From: Streptomyces sp. V2I9
Lineage (GTDB): Bacteria; Actinomycetota; Actinomycetes; Streptomycetales; Streptomycetaceae
Assembly (NCBI RefSeq): GCF_030817475.1
Contig: NZ_JAUSZJ010000002.1
Span: forward strand, 4,602,626 to 4,666,625
Length of the DNA stretch: 64,000 nucleotides
Reading direction: 5' to 3'
Under the pieces are notes generated by a model that worked only from the letters and a program-made list of their open reading frames with translations, had not been told where the DNA came from and made no database searches. The translations under genes and the position numbers were made by a program. Shown here piece by piece: positions 28,947 through 36,548 of this stretch. Each line of letters begins with the position of its first letter. The stretch's first letter is position 1.

Positions 28947-30280
28947 CTCGTCTCCTTCGTCCGGGGGGTACGGGGCGTGCGGGGCACACCGGGTGCGCCG
29001 GGCTCGTCGGCCGCACCGGGGGCGTCGGCCGTGCCGGGGGTGTCGGCCGTGCCGGGCGTGGCGGGGACTCCGGGTTCCGGGGACGCCCCGTCCGCTCCGG
29101 GGAGCCTGCCCCGTCCGTCCCGGTAACGATCACCCAGGCCCGGAGCCAGCGCCAGCGTCACCGCCACCGAGAGCCCCGCGACCACCGCCATGCCCGTCGC
29201 GGGCGAGGTCAGCTGGGCGATGCCGCCCGCCACGGCCGCCCCCACCCCCTGCATCGCCAGCATGCCCGACGAGCTGAGCCCGAGCGCCTGGCCGCTCAGC
29301 TCGGGCGGGGTGAGGGCCAGGAGCCGTTCCTGGAGCAGCAGGCTCGCGGCGAAGCCCGCGCTCGCCAGGACGACCGCCGCCAGCGCGAGCGGCAGCCCCG
29401 GCCGCAGGGCGAAGAGCAGGTACGGGGCGGCCAGCAGCAGTCGCAGCGGAGCTCCGAGCCGGGCCCGCCACCGGGCCGTGACGAACCGCCCCACCAGCGT
29501 GTCCCCGGCCAGCATCCCCAGGGCCCCGCCGGCGAAGAGGAGCCCGGCGTGTGCCGGCGCGTACGCCACGTACAGGGACTCGCAGCCGACGACGAGCCCG
29601 TTGGGCACCCACAGCGCCAGGAACACGTACCGGCGCGGCCGGGACGACCAGAGCAGCGCGTTCGTCCGGCGGGTCTCGCGGACCGAGGGGCGGCCGGTGG
29701 CGCGGGGCGGCCGGGGCGAGAGCCCGAGCCGGGTCACGGCCGCCGCGACGACGTACAGGGCCGCCCCGACCAGCAGGGTGCCGCGCGCCGAGAACACCGC
29801 CACCAGCACCCCGCCCACCGCGAACCCGCAGATCTGCATCGCGCCGCCCGTCATGTTGAGCACCGAACGGCCGATCAGGAACCCCTCACGCGGCACGATC
29901 TCGTTGAGCAGTCCGTACCGCACACCCCCGCCCGGCGAGGCGGTGGCCCCGACCACCAGCAGCACGGCGAACGCCGCCCACAGCGGCAGTCCGGGCACGG
30001 CCTGCACGCAGGCGGCCGCCGCCGACAGCAGGGCCAGCGCGGTCAGCGCGGCACGGGGCGGCAGCCGGTCCGCCGCCGAGAGCAGGGTGAGCGCCCCGGC
30101 CAGCTGGGCCAGCGAGGGACCGAACATCGCCAGCGCCGACAGCAGGGGCGAGCCGGTGCGCGTGTACACGAGAGTGCCCAGCGCCAGGCCGGTCGCGGTC
30201 TGGGCGGCCGTCTGGACGGAGACGGCCGCGAAGAAGGGGGTGAACTCCGGGGTCCGGAACAGTTCGCGGTAGGTGCGCAT
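28943..30280 (-). CDS. MFS transporter
   Basis: A 445-aa major facilitator with about 11-12 helices. It begins MRTYRELFRTPEFTPFF, as in many MFS drug-efflux homologues of actinomycetes. The C-terminal tail contains repeats of TPGTAD/APGAADEPG and is disordered. It is divergent from an ArsR-type regulator, which probably controls it. The substrate is unknown; a modified metabolite is possible given the coupled acetyltransferase. Confidence 0.88.
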   Translation of the reverse strand: MRTYRELFRTPEFTPFFAAVSVQTAAQTATGLALGTLVYTRTGSPLLSALAMFGPSLAQLAGALTLLSAADRLPPRAALTALALLSAAAACVQAVPGLPLWAAFAVLLVVGATASPGGGVRYGLLNEIVPREGFLIGRSVLNMTGGAMQICGFAVGGVLVAVFSARGTLLVGAALYVVAAAVTRLGLSPRPPRATGRPSVRETRRTNALLWSSRPRRYVFLALWVPNGLVVGCESLYVAYAPAHAGLLFAGGALGMLAGDTLVGRFVTARWRARLGAPLRLLLAAPYLLFALRPGLPLALAAVVLASAGFAASLLLQERLLALTPPELSGQALGLSSSGMLAMQGVGAAVAGGIAQLTSPATGMAVVAGLSVAVTLALAPGLGDRYRDGRGRLPGADGASPEPGVPATPGTADTPGTADAPGAADEPGAPGVPRTPRTPRTKETS

Positions 30281-30319
30281 GAGCGGAGTCTCCGGAAGCC
30301 GCCGCCGGGGCCGTTACTG

Positions 30320-30337
30320 TTTCGCGCGGACGCGAAA
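30320..30337. promoter_or_regulatory. Candidate operator: 18-bp dyad
   Basis: Inverted repeat TTTCGCG-CGGA-CGCGAAA in the divergent gap between exporter and ArsR-type regulator, 40 bp upstream of the exporter start. It is placed and sized as expected for a winged-helix repressor site. Confidence 0.5.
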
Positions 30338-30440
30338 GTCCGGGGCCGGGCGGCGGGGCCGGGGTCTCATGAGGCCGGGGCCGGGGCCGGGGCCGGGGGT
30401 GCCACCGATCCGCAGCGCGCGGGTGGAGGAGGCAGCTCCG

Positions 30441-30477
30441 GTGAACACGGCGAACACGGCGTAAGCAGTGAACACGG
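30441..30477 (+). repeat. Short direct repeats upstream of regulator
   Basis: GAACACGG occurs three times within 37 bp (GTGAACACGG at 30441 and 30468, with a partial copy at 30451), just before the regulator gene. It may be regulatory, or slippage. Confidence 0.5.
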
Positions 30478-30505
30478 TGTACGCGGCGGACAGGGTGGGG
30501 CACGC

Positions 30506-31483
30506 ATGGGCTGGTGGCAGGTGAGCGCCGACACGCTCGCGGGCAGCCGGTTCGTCGTCTCGCCGCTCGCGGAGGCCGTCGCGAGCCTGCTGCTCCTGGA
30601 ACGGACCAACGCCGCACATCCGGGGGAGCGCGCCTGGCTGGAGGCCCATCTGCCCGCGTACCGGCGGCGGATGGCCGGCGACCCGGTCTCCGCGCTGGTG
30701 ATCCGGTCGGCCCTCGGGCCCCGCTGGACCGCCGACTTCCTCGCCGCCGCCCCGGTCCCCGCCCCGCCCCGCCAGGCCCCGCCCTCCTTCGCCGAGGAGC
30801 TGGCGCGGATGCGGGCCACCCCGCCCGGACAGGCCCGCGCCGACCTGGCGGTGACGCTGGGCGGGCCCCTGCCCGCCGCGCTGGACAGGGACGACCTGGC
30901 CGAGCGCGCGGCCGACGCCGTGGAGTGGGTCTGGACCCACACCGTGCGGCCCGACTGGCCGAGGCGGCGGCGCGTGCTCGAAGCCGATGTGGTCGCGCGT
31001 ACCGCCCAACTGGGCCGGGGCGGTTGGGCCGAGGCGCTGAACGGGATGCGCCCCGGTATCCGCTGGCTCGGCGGGAGCCGCCTCCAGATCAACGCCTACG
31101 ACAACCCGCCCCGCGAACTGGGCAGCGCCCAGCTGCTGTTCGTCCCCGTCACCCCGCACCAGTGCTGGGTGGGCTGGGACATCCCGCGCCGGTACGCGCT
31201 GGTCTACCCCTGCTCCGGCACGCTCGCCGAGGCCGGGCGCAGCCCCGCACCGACGGCTCTGGGGGCACTGCTCGGCCCGGCGCGGGCGGGCGTCCTGGTG
31301 CTGCTGGCCTCACCGCTCAGCACGACGCAACTCGTCGCACTGACCGGCCAGGGGCTGGGGTCGGTCGGCCGCCATCTGCGCGTCCTGCGCGACGCCGGGC
31401 TGGTCCGCCGACACCGCGCGGGCCGCTCGGTGCTCTACATCCGTACGGAAGCGGGCGACGTCCTGGTGCGCAGCGCGGGCTGA
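30506..31483 (+). CDS. ArsR-type winged-helix regulator with DUF5937-like N-domain
   Basis: A 325-aa protein. Residues 1-235 resemble the DUF5937 domain (MGWWQVSADTLAGSRFVVSPLAEAV start). The last 80 residues form an ArsR-like helix-turn-helix (STTQLVALTGQGLGSVGRHLRVLRDAGLVRRHRAGRSVLY). No metal-binding Cys pair is visible, so a metabolite or protein signal is more likely than a metal. It probably represses the divergent exporter-acetyltransferase pair. Confidence 0.85.
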   Translation: MGWWQVSADTLAGSRFVVSPLAEAVASLLLLERTNAAHPGERAWLEAHLPAYRRRMAGDPVSALVIRSALGPRWTADFLAAAPVPAPPRQAPPSFAEELARMRATPPGQARADLAVTLGGPLPAALDRDDLAERAADAVEWVWTHTVRPDWPRRRRVLEADVVARTAQLGRGGWAEALNGMRPGIRWLGGSRLQINAYDNPPRELGSAQLLFVPVTPHQCWVGWDIPRRYALVYPCSGTLAEAGRSPAPTALGALLGPARAGVLVLLASPLSTTQLVALTGQGLGSVGRHLRVLRDAGLVRRHRAGRSVLYIRTEAGDVLVRSAG

Positions 31484-31616
31484 ACGGCTCCGGAAGCGCC
31501 CCGCGCACGCCCCCGCACGCCCCCCGGTGGCACCGGTCCGTACCTGCGCGGGAAGGGAAACGCACCGGCCGACGATGCACTTCGCACGGCCGGTGACGGT
31601 TGGCGTGCATGTACGA

Positions 31617-31661
31617 GTCGTGACAACCGTGACTAGGGACACCACTCATCGTTGTGACAAC
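31617..31661 (+). promoter_or_regulatory. Repeated GTYGTGACAAC boxes upstream of amfT
   Basis: GTCGTGACAAC at 31617-31627 and GTTGTGACAAC at 31651-31661 are 34 bp apart (about three helical turns), 40-85 bp upstream of the amfT start. Related GACAACCGT also lies before amfS (34438-34446). They are candidate AmfR binding sites; not proven. Confidence 0.4.
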
Positions 31662-31701
31662 TTCTCTCTCGCCGCGACCGAACCGAGCGAGGGGAACGTG
31701 C

Positions 31702-34422
31702 GTGAATCCGGAGTACGCCGCGTACTGCCAGGCGGACCGCCGCTTCTACGACGCACCCCACCGTGCCCTCCAGCCGGCCGGGAGCGCCGACGAGGATCAC
31801 ACGTTCTACGCCGCCGTCCGTGCCGCCGCCCCCCAGGGGTGGACCCGCTCCCGGCGCGGTGACTGGCTCTCCTACAGCCCCGACGGGCTGCGCCTGCCGC
31901 CGCAGGGCTGGAAGCTCCACATATCCGCCGCCCTCGACAACGCGGACTCCGTGCTGGAGCGGGTCGTGGCCCACTGTCTGGCGCACCGGCTGGCCTTCAA
32001 GTGCGTCCCGAACGCGGGGCTGCTCGCCCTGCGGAACGCCAAGTACGCGGACCGGGCCGGCAGCGGGAAGTTCATCACCGTGTACCCGCCCTCCGACGAG
32101 GCGTTCCCCGAGGTGTGCACCGCCCTCATGGGCCTGCTGGAGGGCGAGCACGGACCGTACATCCTGAGCGACCTGCGGTGCGGGAACGGCCCGGTCCACA
32201 CCCGGTACGGGGCGTTCGCCGCCCGCTTCTGCTCCGGCCCGGACGGGCGGCCCGTACCCGCCGTCGCCGACCCGCTCGGCAGGCTCGTCCCGGACGACCG
32301 GGGCCCCGCCTTCCGCGTCCCCTCCTGGGTGACCCCGCCCGGCTTCCTGGCACCGCACCTCGAAGCCCGTGCCGCCGTGGGCCTCGCCGGCCTCCCGTAC
32401 ACCGTGGAGAAGGCGCTGCACTTCTCCAACGGCGGCGGGGTCTACCTCGGCCGTGACACCCGCACCGACGAACAGGTCGTCCTCAAGGAGGCCCGCCCGT
32501 ACGCCGGACTGGCCGCCGACGGGGCGGACGCCGTCGCCCGGCTGGACCGCGAGCGGACCGCCCTGGAGCACCTGGCCGGGCTGGACTGCGTACCGGCGGT
32601 CCGGGACGTGTTCGAGGTCGGGGACCACCACTTCCTGGTCCTCCGGTACATGCCCGGCGCCACCCTCAACACCGTCTTCGCCCGACGCTTCCCACTCGCC
32701 CGGCAGCACCCCTCGCCCGAACTGCTCGCCGAACACGCGGCGTGGGCCGAGGAGGTGTACGGGCAGGTCGAGCGCGCCGTCGAGGCGGTGCACGCCCGGG
32801 GCATCGTCATCAGCGACCTGCACATGAGCAACGTCATGGTCGACGAGGAGAACTCCCGGATCGCCCTGCTCGACTTCGAGGCGGCCTTCCCAGCGGCCGA
32901 CCGCCGCCGCCAGATCGTCGCCAACCCGGCCTTCGTCGCCCCGGCCGACCGGCGCGGCACCGACATCGACCGGTACGCGCTGGCCTGTCTGCGGCTCGCG
33001 CTGTACCTGCCGCTCACCACCCTGTTCGGCATCGACCGCACCAAGGCGGCCGGGCTCGCCCGTGACATCGTCCGTGTCTTCCCGGTCACGGAGGAGGCGC
33101 TGCGCCCGGCGGTCACGGAGATCCTGCGCGAGGCGGGGGAGGCAGGAGAGGCGGGCACGCCCGGCGCGGAGCCCCGGAACGCGGCGGCCCCGGCCTCCGG
33201 CCTCCCGGACCTCCCCGAGAGCCGGGACCTCCCCGACCGCCGTGACGCTCCCCGCCCCCCTGACCCCGCCGACCTCCGTGACTGGCCGCGCAGCCGGGAC
33301 GCGCTGGTCCGGGCGATCACCGCCTCCTGCACACCGGAGCGCGAGGACCGCGTCTTCCCCGGAGACATCGCCCAGTTCGCCACGGCCACCGGCGGCCAGT
33401 CCCTCGCGTACGGGGCGGCCGGGGTGCTCTACGCCCTCCACGAGACCGGCGCCCCGCCCTGCCCGGCGGCCGAGGACTGGCTCCTGCGGCACGCCAAGTC
33501 CCCGGCGTCCGGCAGCCCCCTCGGCTTCTACGACGGGCTCACCGGCATCGCCTGGACCCTGCACCGGATCGGCCGTACCGCCGAGGCCGCCGACCTCCTC
33601 CGGATCATCCTCGACCAGCCGCTGGAGGGCCTGGCCCCCGGCCTGCACAACGGGTACGCGGGCATCGGCCTCGCCCTCGACGACCTGGCCCGCACCGCCT
33701 CCGCCACCGACGCCCCGGCGCTCTCCGCCGCGGCCGCCCGCTGTACCGCCCTCGCCGTCCGCGCGCTCACCGAGGGCCCGCCCTCGCCCCGCACCGGACT
33801 GCTGCACGGCGCGAGCGGCATCGCCCTGCTGCTGGTCCGCCGGTACGCGACCACCGGCGACACCGCCCTCCTCGACCTGGCCGCCGCCGCGCTCCACCGC
33901 GACCTGGAGCGGTGCCGGGCCGGCGACGACGGCGAACTCCTCGTCGTCGAGGGCAGGCGGCTGATGCCGTACCTCGGTTCGGGCAGCGCGGGCATCGCTG
34001 CGGTCATCGACGCCTACCTGGCCCAGCGCCCGGACCCCGCGCTCGAAGAGGCGGGCCGCGCCCTCCTGCCGGCCGCGCGCTCCGCCTTCTACGTACAGCC
34101 GGGACTGTTCCGGGGCTCCGCCGGACTCCTGGCACACCTCGCGGCCACCCCGCTCTGCGAGGGAGCCGACCGGCAGCGGGCGATCGACCGCCACCTCGAC
34201 CTGCTGGGCAGCCACGTGCTGGCGTACGGCGGCGGACTCGCCTTCCCCGGCGAGCAGTTGATGCGCCTGTCGATGGACCTGGCCACCGGGACCGCCGGCG
34301 CGCTCCTCGCCCTGGGCGCCGCGCACGGCGCCCCCATCGGACTTCCCTTCCTGCCCGCCACCCCGGCGGCGCACCCCGGCCGCGTCAGCGGCCCCACGGA
34401 CCGGCCCCTCCAGGGGTCGTAG
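31702..34422 (+). CDS. amfT: Class III lanthionine synthetase AmfT (RamC/LanKC)
   Basis: 906 aa. The trifunctional enzyme phosphorylates, eliminates and cyclises Ser/Cys of the AmfS precursor. GTG 31702 is chosen because GAGGGGAA precedes it and VNPEYAAYCQADRRFY resembles RamC starts; an upstream GTG at 31654 is less likely. Residues 1-210 are the lyase region. The kinase domain has VVLKEA (Lys about 262), SDLHMSN and LLDFE. From about 550 onwards is a LanC-like cyclase that lacks the zinc Cys/His set (GLFRGSAG and YLGSGSAG in place of CHG), as is normal for class III. A Pro/Arg-rich linker lies at about 485-535. Confidence 0.95.
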   Translation: MNPEYAAYCQADRRFYDAPHRALQPAGSADEDHTFYAAVRAAAPQGWTRSRRGDWLSYSPDGLRLPPQGWKLHISAALDNADSVLERVVAHCLAHRLAFKCVPNAGLLALRNAKYADRAGSGKFITVYPPSDEAFPEVCTALMGLLEGEHGPYILSDLRCGNGPVHTRYGAFAARFCSGPDGRPVPAVADPLGRLVPDDRGPAFRVPSWVTPPGFLAPHLEARAAVGLAGLPYTVEKALHFSNGGGVYLGRDTRTDEQVVLKEARPYAGLAADGADAVARLDRERTALEHLAGLDCVPAVRDVFEVGDHHFLVLRYMPGATLNTVFARRFPLARQHPSPELLAEHAAWAEEVYGQVERAVEAVHARGIVISDLHMSNVMVDEENSRIALLDFEAAFPAADRRRQIVANPAFVAPADRRGTDIDRYALACLRLALYLPLTTLFGIDRTKAAGLARDIVRVFPVTEEALRPAVTEILREAGEAGEAGTPGAEPRNAAAPASGLPDLPESRDLPDRRDAPRPPDPADLRDWPRSRDALVRAITASCTPEREDRVFPGDIAQFATATGGQSLAYGAAGVLYALHETGAPPCPAAEDWLLRHAKSPASGSPLGFYDGLTGIAWTLHRIGRTAEAADLLRIILDQPLEGLAPGLHNGYAGIGLALDDLARTASATDAPALSAAAARCTALAVRALTEGPPSPRTGLLHGASGIALLLVRRYATTGDTALLDLAAAALHRDLERCRAGDDGELLVVEGRRLMPYLGSGSAGIAAVIDAYLAQRPDPALEEAGRALLPAARSAFYVQPGLFRGSAGLLAHLAATPLCEGADRQRAIDRHLDLLGSHVLAYGGGLAFPGEQLMRLSMDLATGTAGALLALGAAHGAPIGLPFLPATPAAHPGRVSGPTDRPLQGS

Positions 34423-34465
34423 CAACACCGTTCTGTACGACAACCGTCCCCGAAAGGACATCATC

Positions 34466-34597
34466 ATGGCGCTTCTCGACCTTCAGGCGATGGACACCCC
34501 GGCCGAGGACTCGTTCGGCGAGCTCGCCACGGGCAGCCAGGTCTCGCTGCTGGTCTGTGAGTACAGCTCGCTCAGCGTGGTCCTCTGCACCCCGTGA
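34466..34597 (+). CDS. amfS: AmfS lanthipeptide precursor
   Basis: A 43-aa precursor of the SapB-type surface-active peptide needed for aerial hyphae. The start ATG follows GAAAGGACATC. The leader contains LLDLQ, the helix recognised by class III synthetases. The core begins near TGSQVSLLVC and ends SSLSVVLCTP. Two S-x2-S-x3-C ring motifs are seen: S24-S27-C31 and S34-S37-C41. The sequence agrees with my memory of S. griseus AmfS. Confidence 0.95.
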   Translation: MALLDLQAMDTPAEDSFGELATGSQVSLLVCEYSSLSVVLCTP

Positions 34598-34603
34598 CCC
34601 ACC

Positions 34604-34644
34604 CCGGTCGGCCCGTCGGTGGACACCACCGACGGGCCGACCGG
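34604..34644 (+). terminator. 19-bp hairpin directly after amfS
   Basis: Perfect 19-bp stem (34604-34622 with 34626-34644) and a 3-nt loop, 6 bp past the amfS stop. It probably stabilises the amfT-amfS mRNA and attenuates transporter expression, so precursor exceeds transporter. Confidence 0.8.
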
Positions 34645-34657
34645 CCACGTTCCCACG

Positions 34658-34683
34658 CCACGTGCACCCGAACCACGTGCACC
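34658..34683 (+). repeat. Direct repeat CCACGTGCACC
   Basis: Two identical 11-bp copies (34658-34668 and 34673-34683), 15 bp apart, in the amfS-amfB gap. The CACGTG core is palindromic. Function unknown. Confidence 0.5.
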
Positions 34684-34802
34684 GCAGGCCGTCCGACCGA
34701 CCGGGCCGGCGGCTCCGGAACCCGCGCCGGGGCTGTCCCGCCACCCCGAGGACGACTCCGGGCTCCCTCGGGCAACCGTCCTGCCGACCGGAAAGGCGAC
34801 CC

Positions 34803-36548
34803 GTGCCGCTGCACCCCCGCCCGGCCCGCGCGTCCGGCGCACGGCGGCTCGCCCGGCGGCATCCGGCCGCCCTCGCCTGGCTCTTCCTCTGCTCCACCGG
34901 AGGCGCGCTCGCCGCCCTCGCCCTGCCCGCCGCCCTCGGCCACACCGTCGACCGGCTCGTCACCGGCGGGCCCGTGCCCTGGTCCGGACTGCTGCTCTGC
35001 GCCGCCCTGACCCTCGCCGAGACCGGGTTCGACGCGGCGGCCGCCGTGACCGGCACGACCACCACCGCCAAGCTCACCGCGTCCCTGCGTACCCGCACCG
35101 CCGCCCGCGTCCTGGCCGCCGAACCCCGTCGTGCCCTCGCCCTGCCCACCGGCGACCTCACCGCCCGGCTCACCGCGCGGACCGCCGACGCCGCGTCCGC
35201 GCCCGCCACCGCCGCCGGAGCCGTCGCGGGCGTCCTGCTCCCGCTCGGCGCGCTCGCCGGCCTCCTCCTCATCGACGTGTGGACCGCCGCCGCGCTCCTC
35301 GTCGGCGCGCCCCTCCTCGTCCTCCTGCTGCGCGCCTTCACCCGCGGGACCGCCGACGCAGGCGCCGACTACCAGCGCGCCCAGTCGCTCATCGCCCACC
35401 GGCTCACCGAGGCCCTGGAAGGCGCCGACACCATCCGCGCCGCCCGCACCGCCGCCCGCGAACACCGCCGCATCCTGGAACCCCTGGCCACCCTCGCCGG
35501 ACACGGCAGGCGCACCTGGGAGGTGTACGGGCGGGCGGTCGGCCGCAGCGGACTCCTGCTGCCCCTGCTCATGCTGCTCGTCCTCGCGGTCGCCGGACTC
35601 CGGCTCGGCACGGGCGCGATCGGCGTCGGGGACCTGGTCGCCGCCTCCCGCTACGCGAGCCTCGCCGTCGGCATCGGCTCACTGACCGGCGCGCTCGGCT
35701 CGCTGGCCCGCAGCCGCGCCGCCGCCGACACCCTCGAACCCCTCCTCACCCTCGCTCCGCTCCCGCACCGCGGCCTCGGACCGGCCCCGGACGCCCCCGG
35801 ACACCTCGAACTCCGGGACGTCGGCGTCGAACAGGACGGCACACCGCTGCTGACCGGAATCCACCTGACCGTCCCCGGCGGCACGTCCCTGGCCGTCGTC
35901 GGACGCTCCGGCTCCGGCAAGTCGCAGCTCGCCGCGGTCGCCGGGCGGCTGCTCGACCCGGACACCGGCAGGGTGCTGCTGGACGGCGTCCCGATGGACG
36001 GCATGGAACCGGCCCGGCTCCGCCGCGAAGTGGCGTACGCCTTCGCCCGGCCCGCCCTCCCCGGAACCACCGTCGAGGACACGATCGCCTACGGGCCCTG
36101 GACCGCCGCGCCCGACGCCGTACGCGAAGCCGCCCGCGCCGCCCGCGCCGACGGGTTCGTCGCCCTGCTGCCGGACGGTTACGCCACCCCGGTCGCCGAC
36201 GCCCCGCTCTCCGGCGGCGAGCGCCAACGCCTGGGCCTGGCCCGCGCGTTCGCCCATCCGGGCCGACTGCTGATCCTCGACGACGCGCTGTCCAGCCTCG
36301 ACACCGTGACCGAGCACCACGTCCGCCGCGCGCTCGACGCGCGGGCCGGCAGCTGCACCCGGATCATCGTCGCCCACCGGCTGTCCTCGGCCGCGCGGGC
36401 GGACCGGGTCGCCTGGCTGGAGGGCGGCCGTCTCCGCGCGACGGGCCGCCACGACGAGCTGTGGACGGACCCGGACTACCGGGCGGTCTTCCGCGGCGAC
36501 CCACCGGACGTACACCGGGAGCGGACCGGAGCGGAGGCGGCCCGGTGA
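34803..36548 (+). CDS. amfB: AmfB ABC exporter half-transporter
   Basis: 581 aa: six-helix transmembrane domain then an ATPase domain. The GTG at 34803 has GGAAAGG upstream. Walker A is GRSGSGKS (about 367-374) and the signature LSGGERQR (about 468). Walker B is LLILDDALSSLD, with Asp where the catalytic Glu is expected; the H-loop is VAHRLSS. This is the pattern of the degenerate site in heterodimeric exporters. It is coupled to amfA by GTGA. With AmfA it should export processed AmfS. Confidence 0.92.
   Translation: MPLHPRPARASGARRLARRHPAALAWLFLCSTGGALAALALPAALGHTVDRLVTGGPVPWSGLLLCAALTLAETGFDAAAAVTGTTTTAKLTASLRTRTAARVLAAEPRRALALPTGDLTARLTARTADAASAPATAAGAVAGVLLPLGALAGLLLIDVWTAAALLVGAPLLVLLLRAFTRGTADAGADYQRAQSLIAHRLTEALEGADTIRAARTAAREHRRILEPLATLAGHGRRTWEVYGRAVGRSGLLLPLLMLLVLAVAGLRLGTGAIGVGDLVAASRYASLAVGIGSLTGALGSLARSRAAADTLEPLLTLAPLPHRGLGPAPDAPGHLELRDVGVEQDGTPLLTGIHLTVPGGTSLAVVGRSGSGKSQLAAVAGRLLDPDTGRVLLDGVPMDGMEPARLRREVAYAFARPALPGTTVEDTIAYGPWTAAPDAVREAARAARADGFVALLPDGYATPVADAPLSGGERQRLGLARAFAHPGRLLILDDALSSLDTVTEHHVRRALDARAGSCTRIIVAHRLSSAARADRVAWLEGGRLRATGRHDELWTDPDYRAVFRGDPPDVHRERTGAEAAR

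Noticed and set aside
25678..29133. A 1151-codon minus-strand frame
   Set aside because: It is antisense to the Pro/Gly-rich peptidoglycan-binding protein and has no domain content.
31633..34467. A 944-codon minus-strand frame opposite amfT
   Set aside because: A shadow frame produced by codon bias; amfT has all LanKC motifs.
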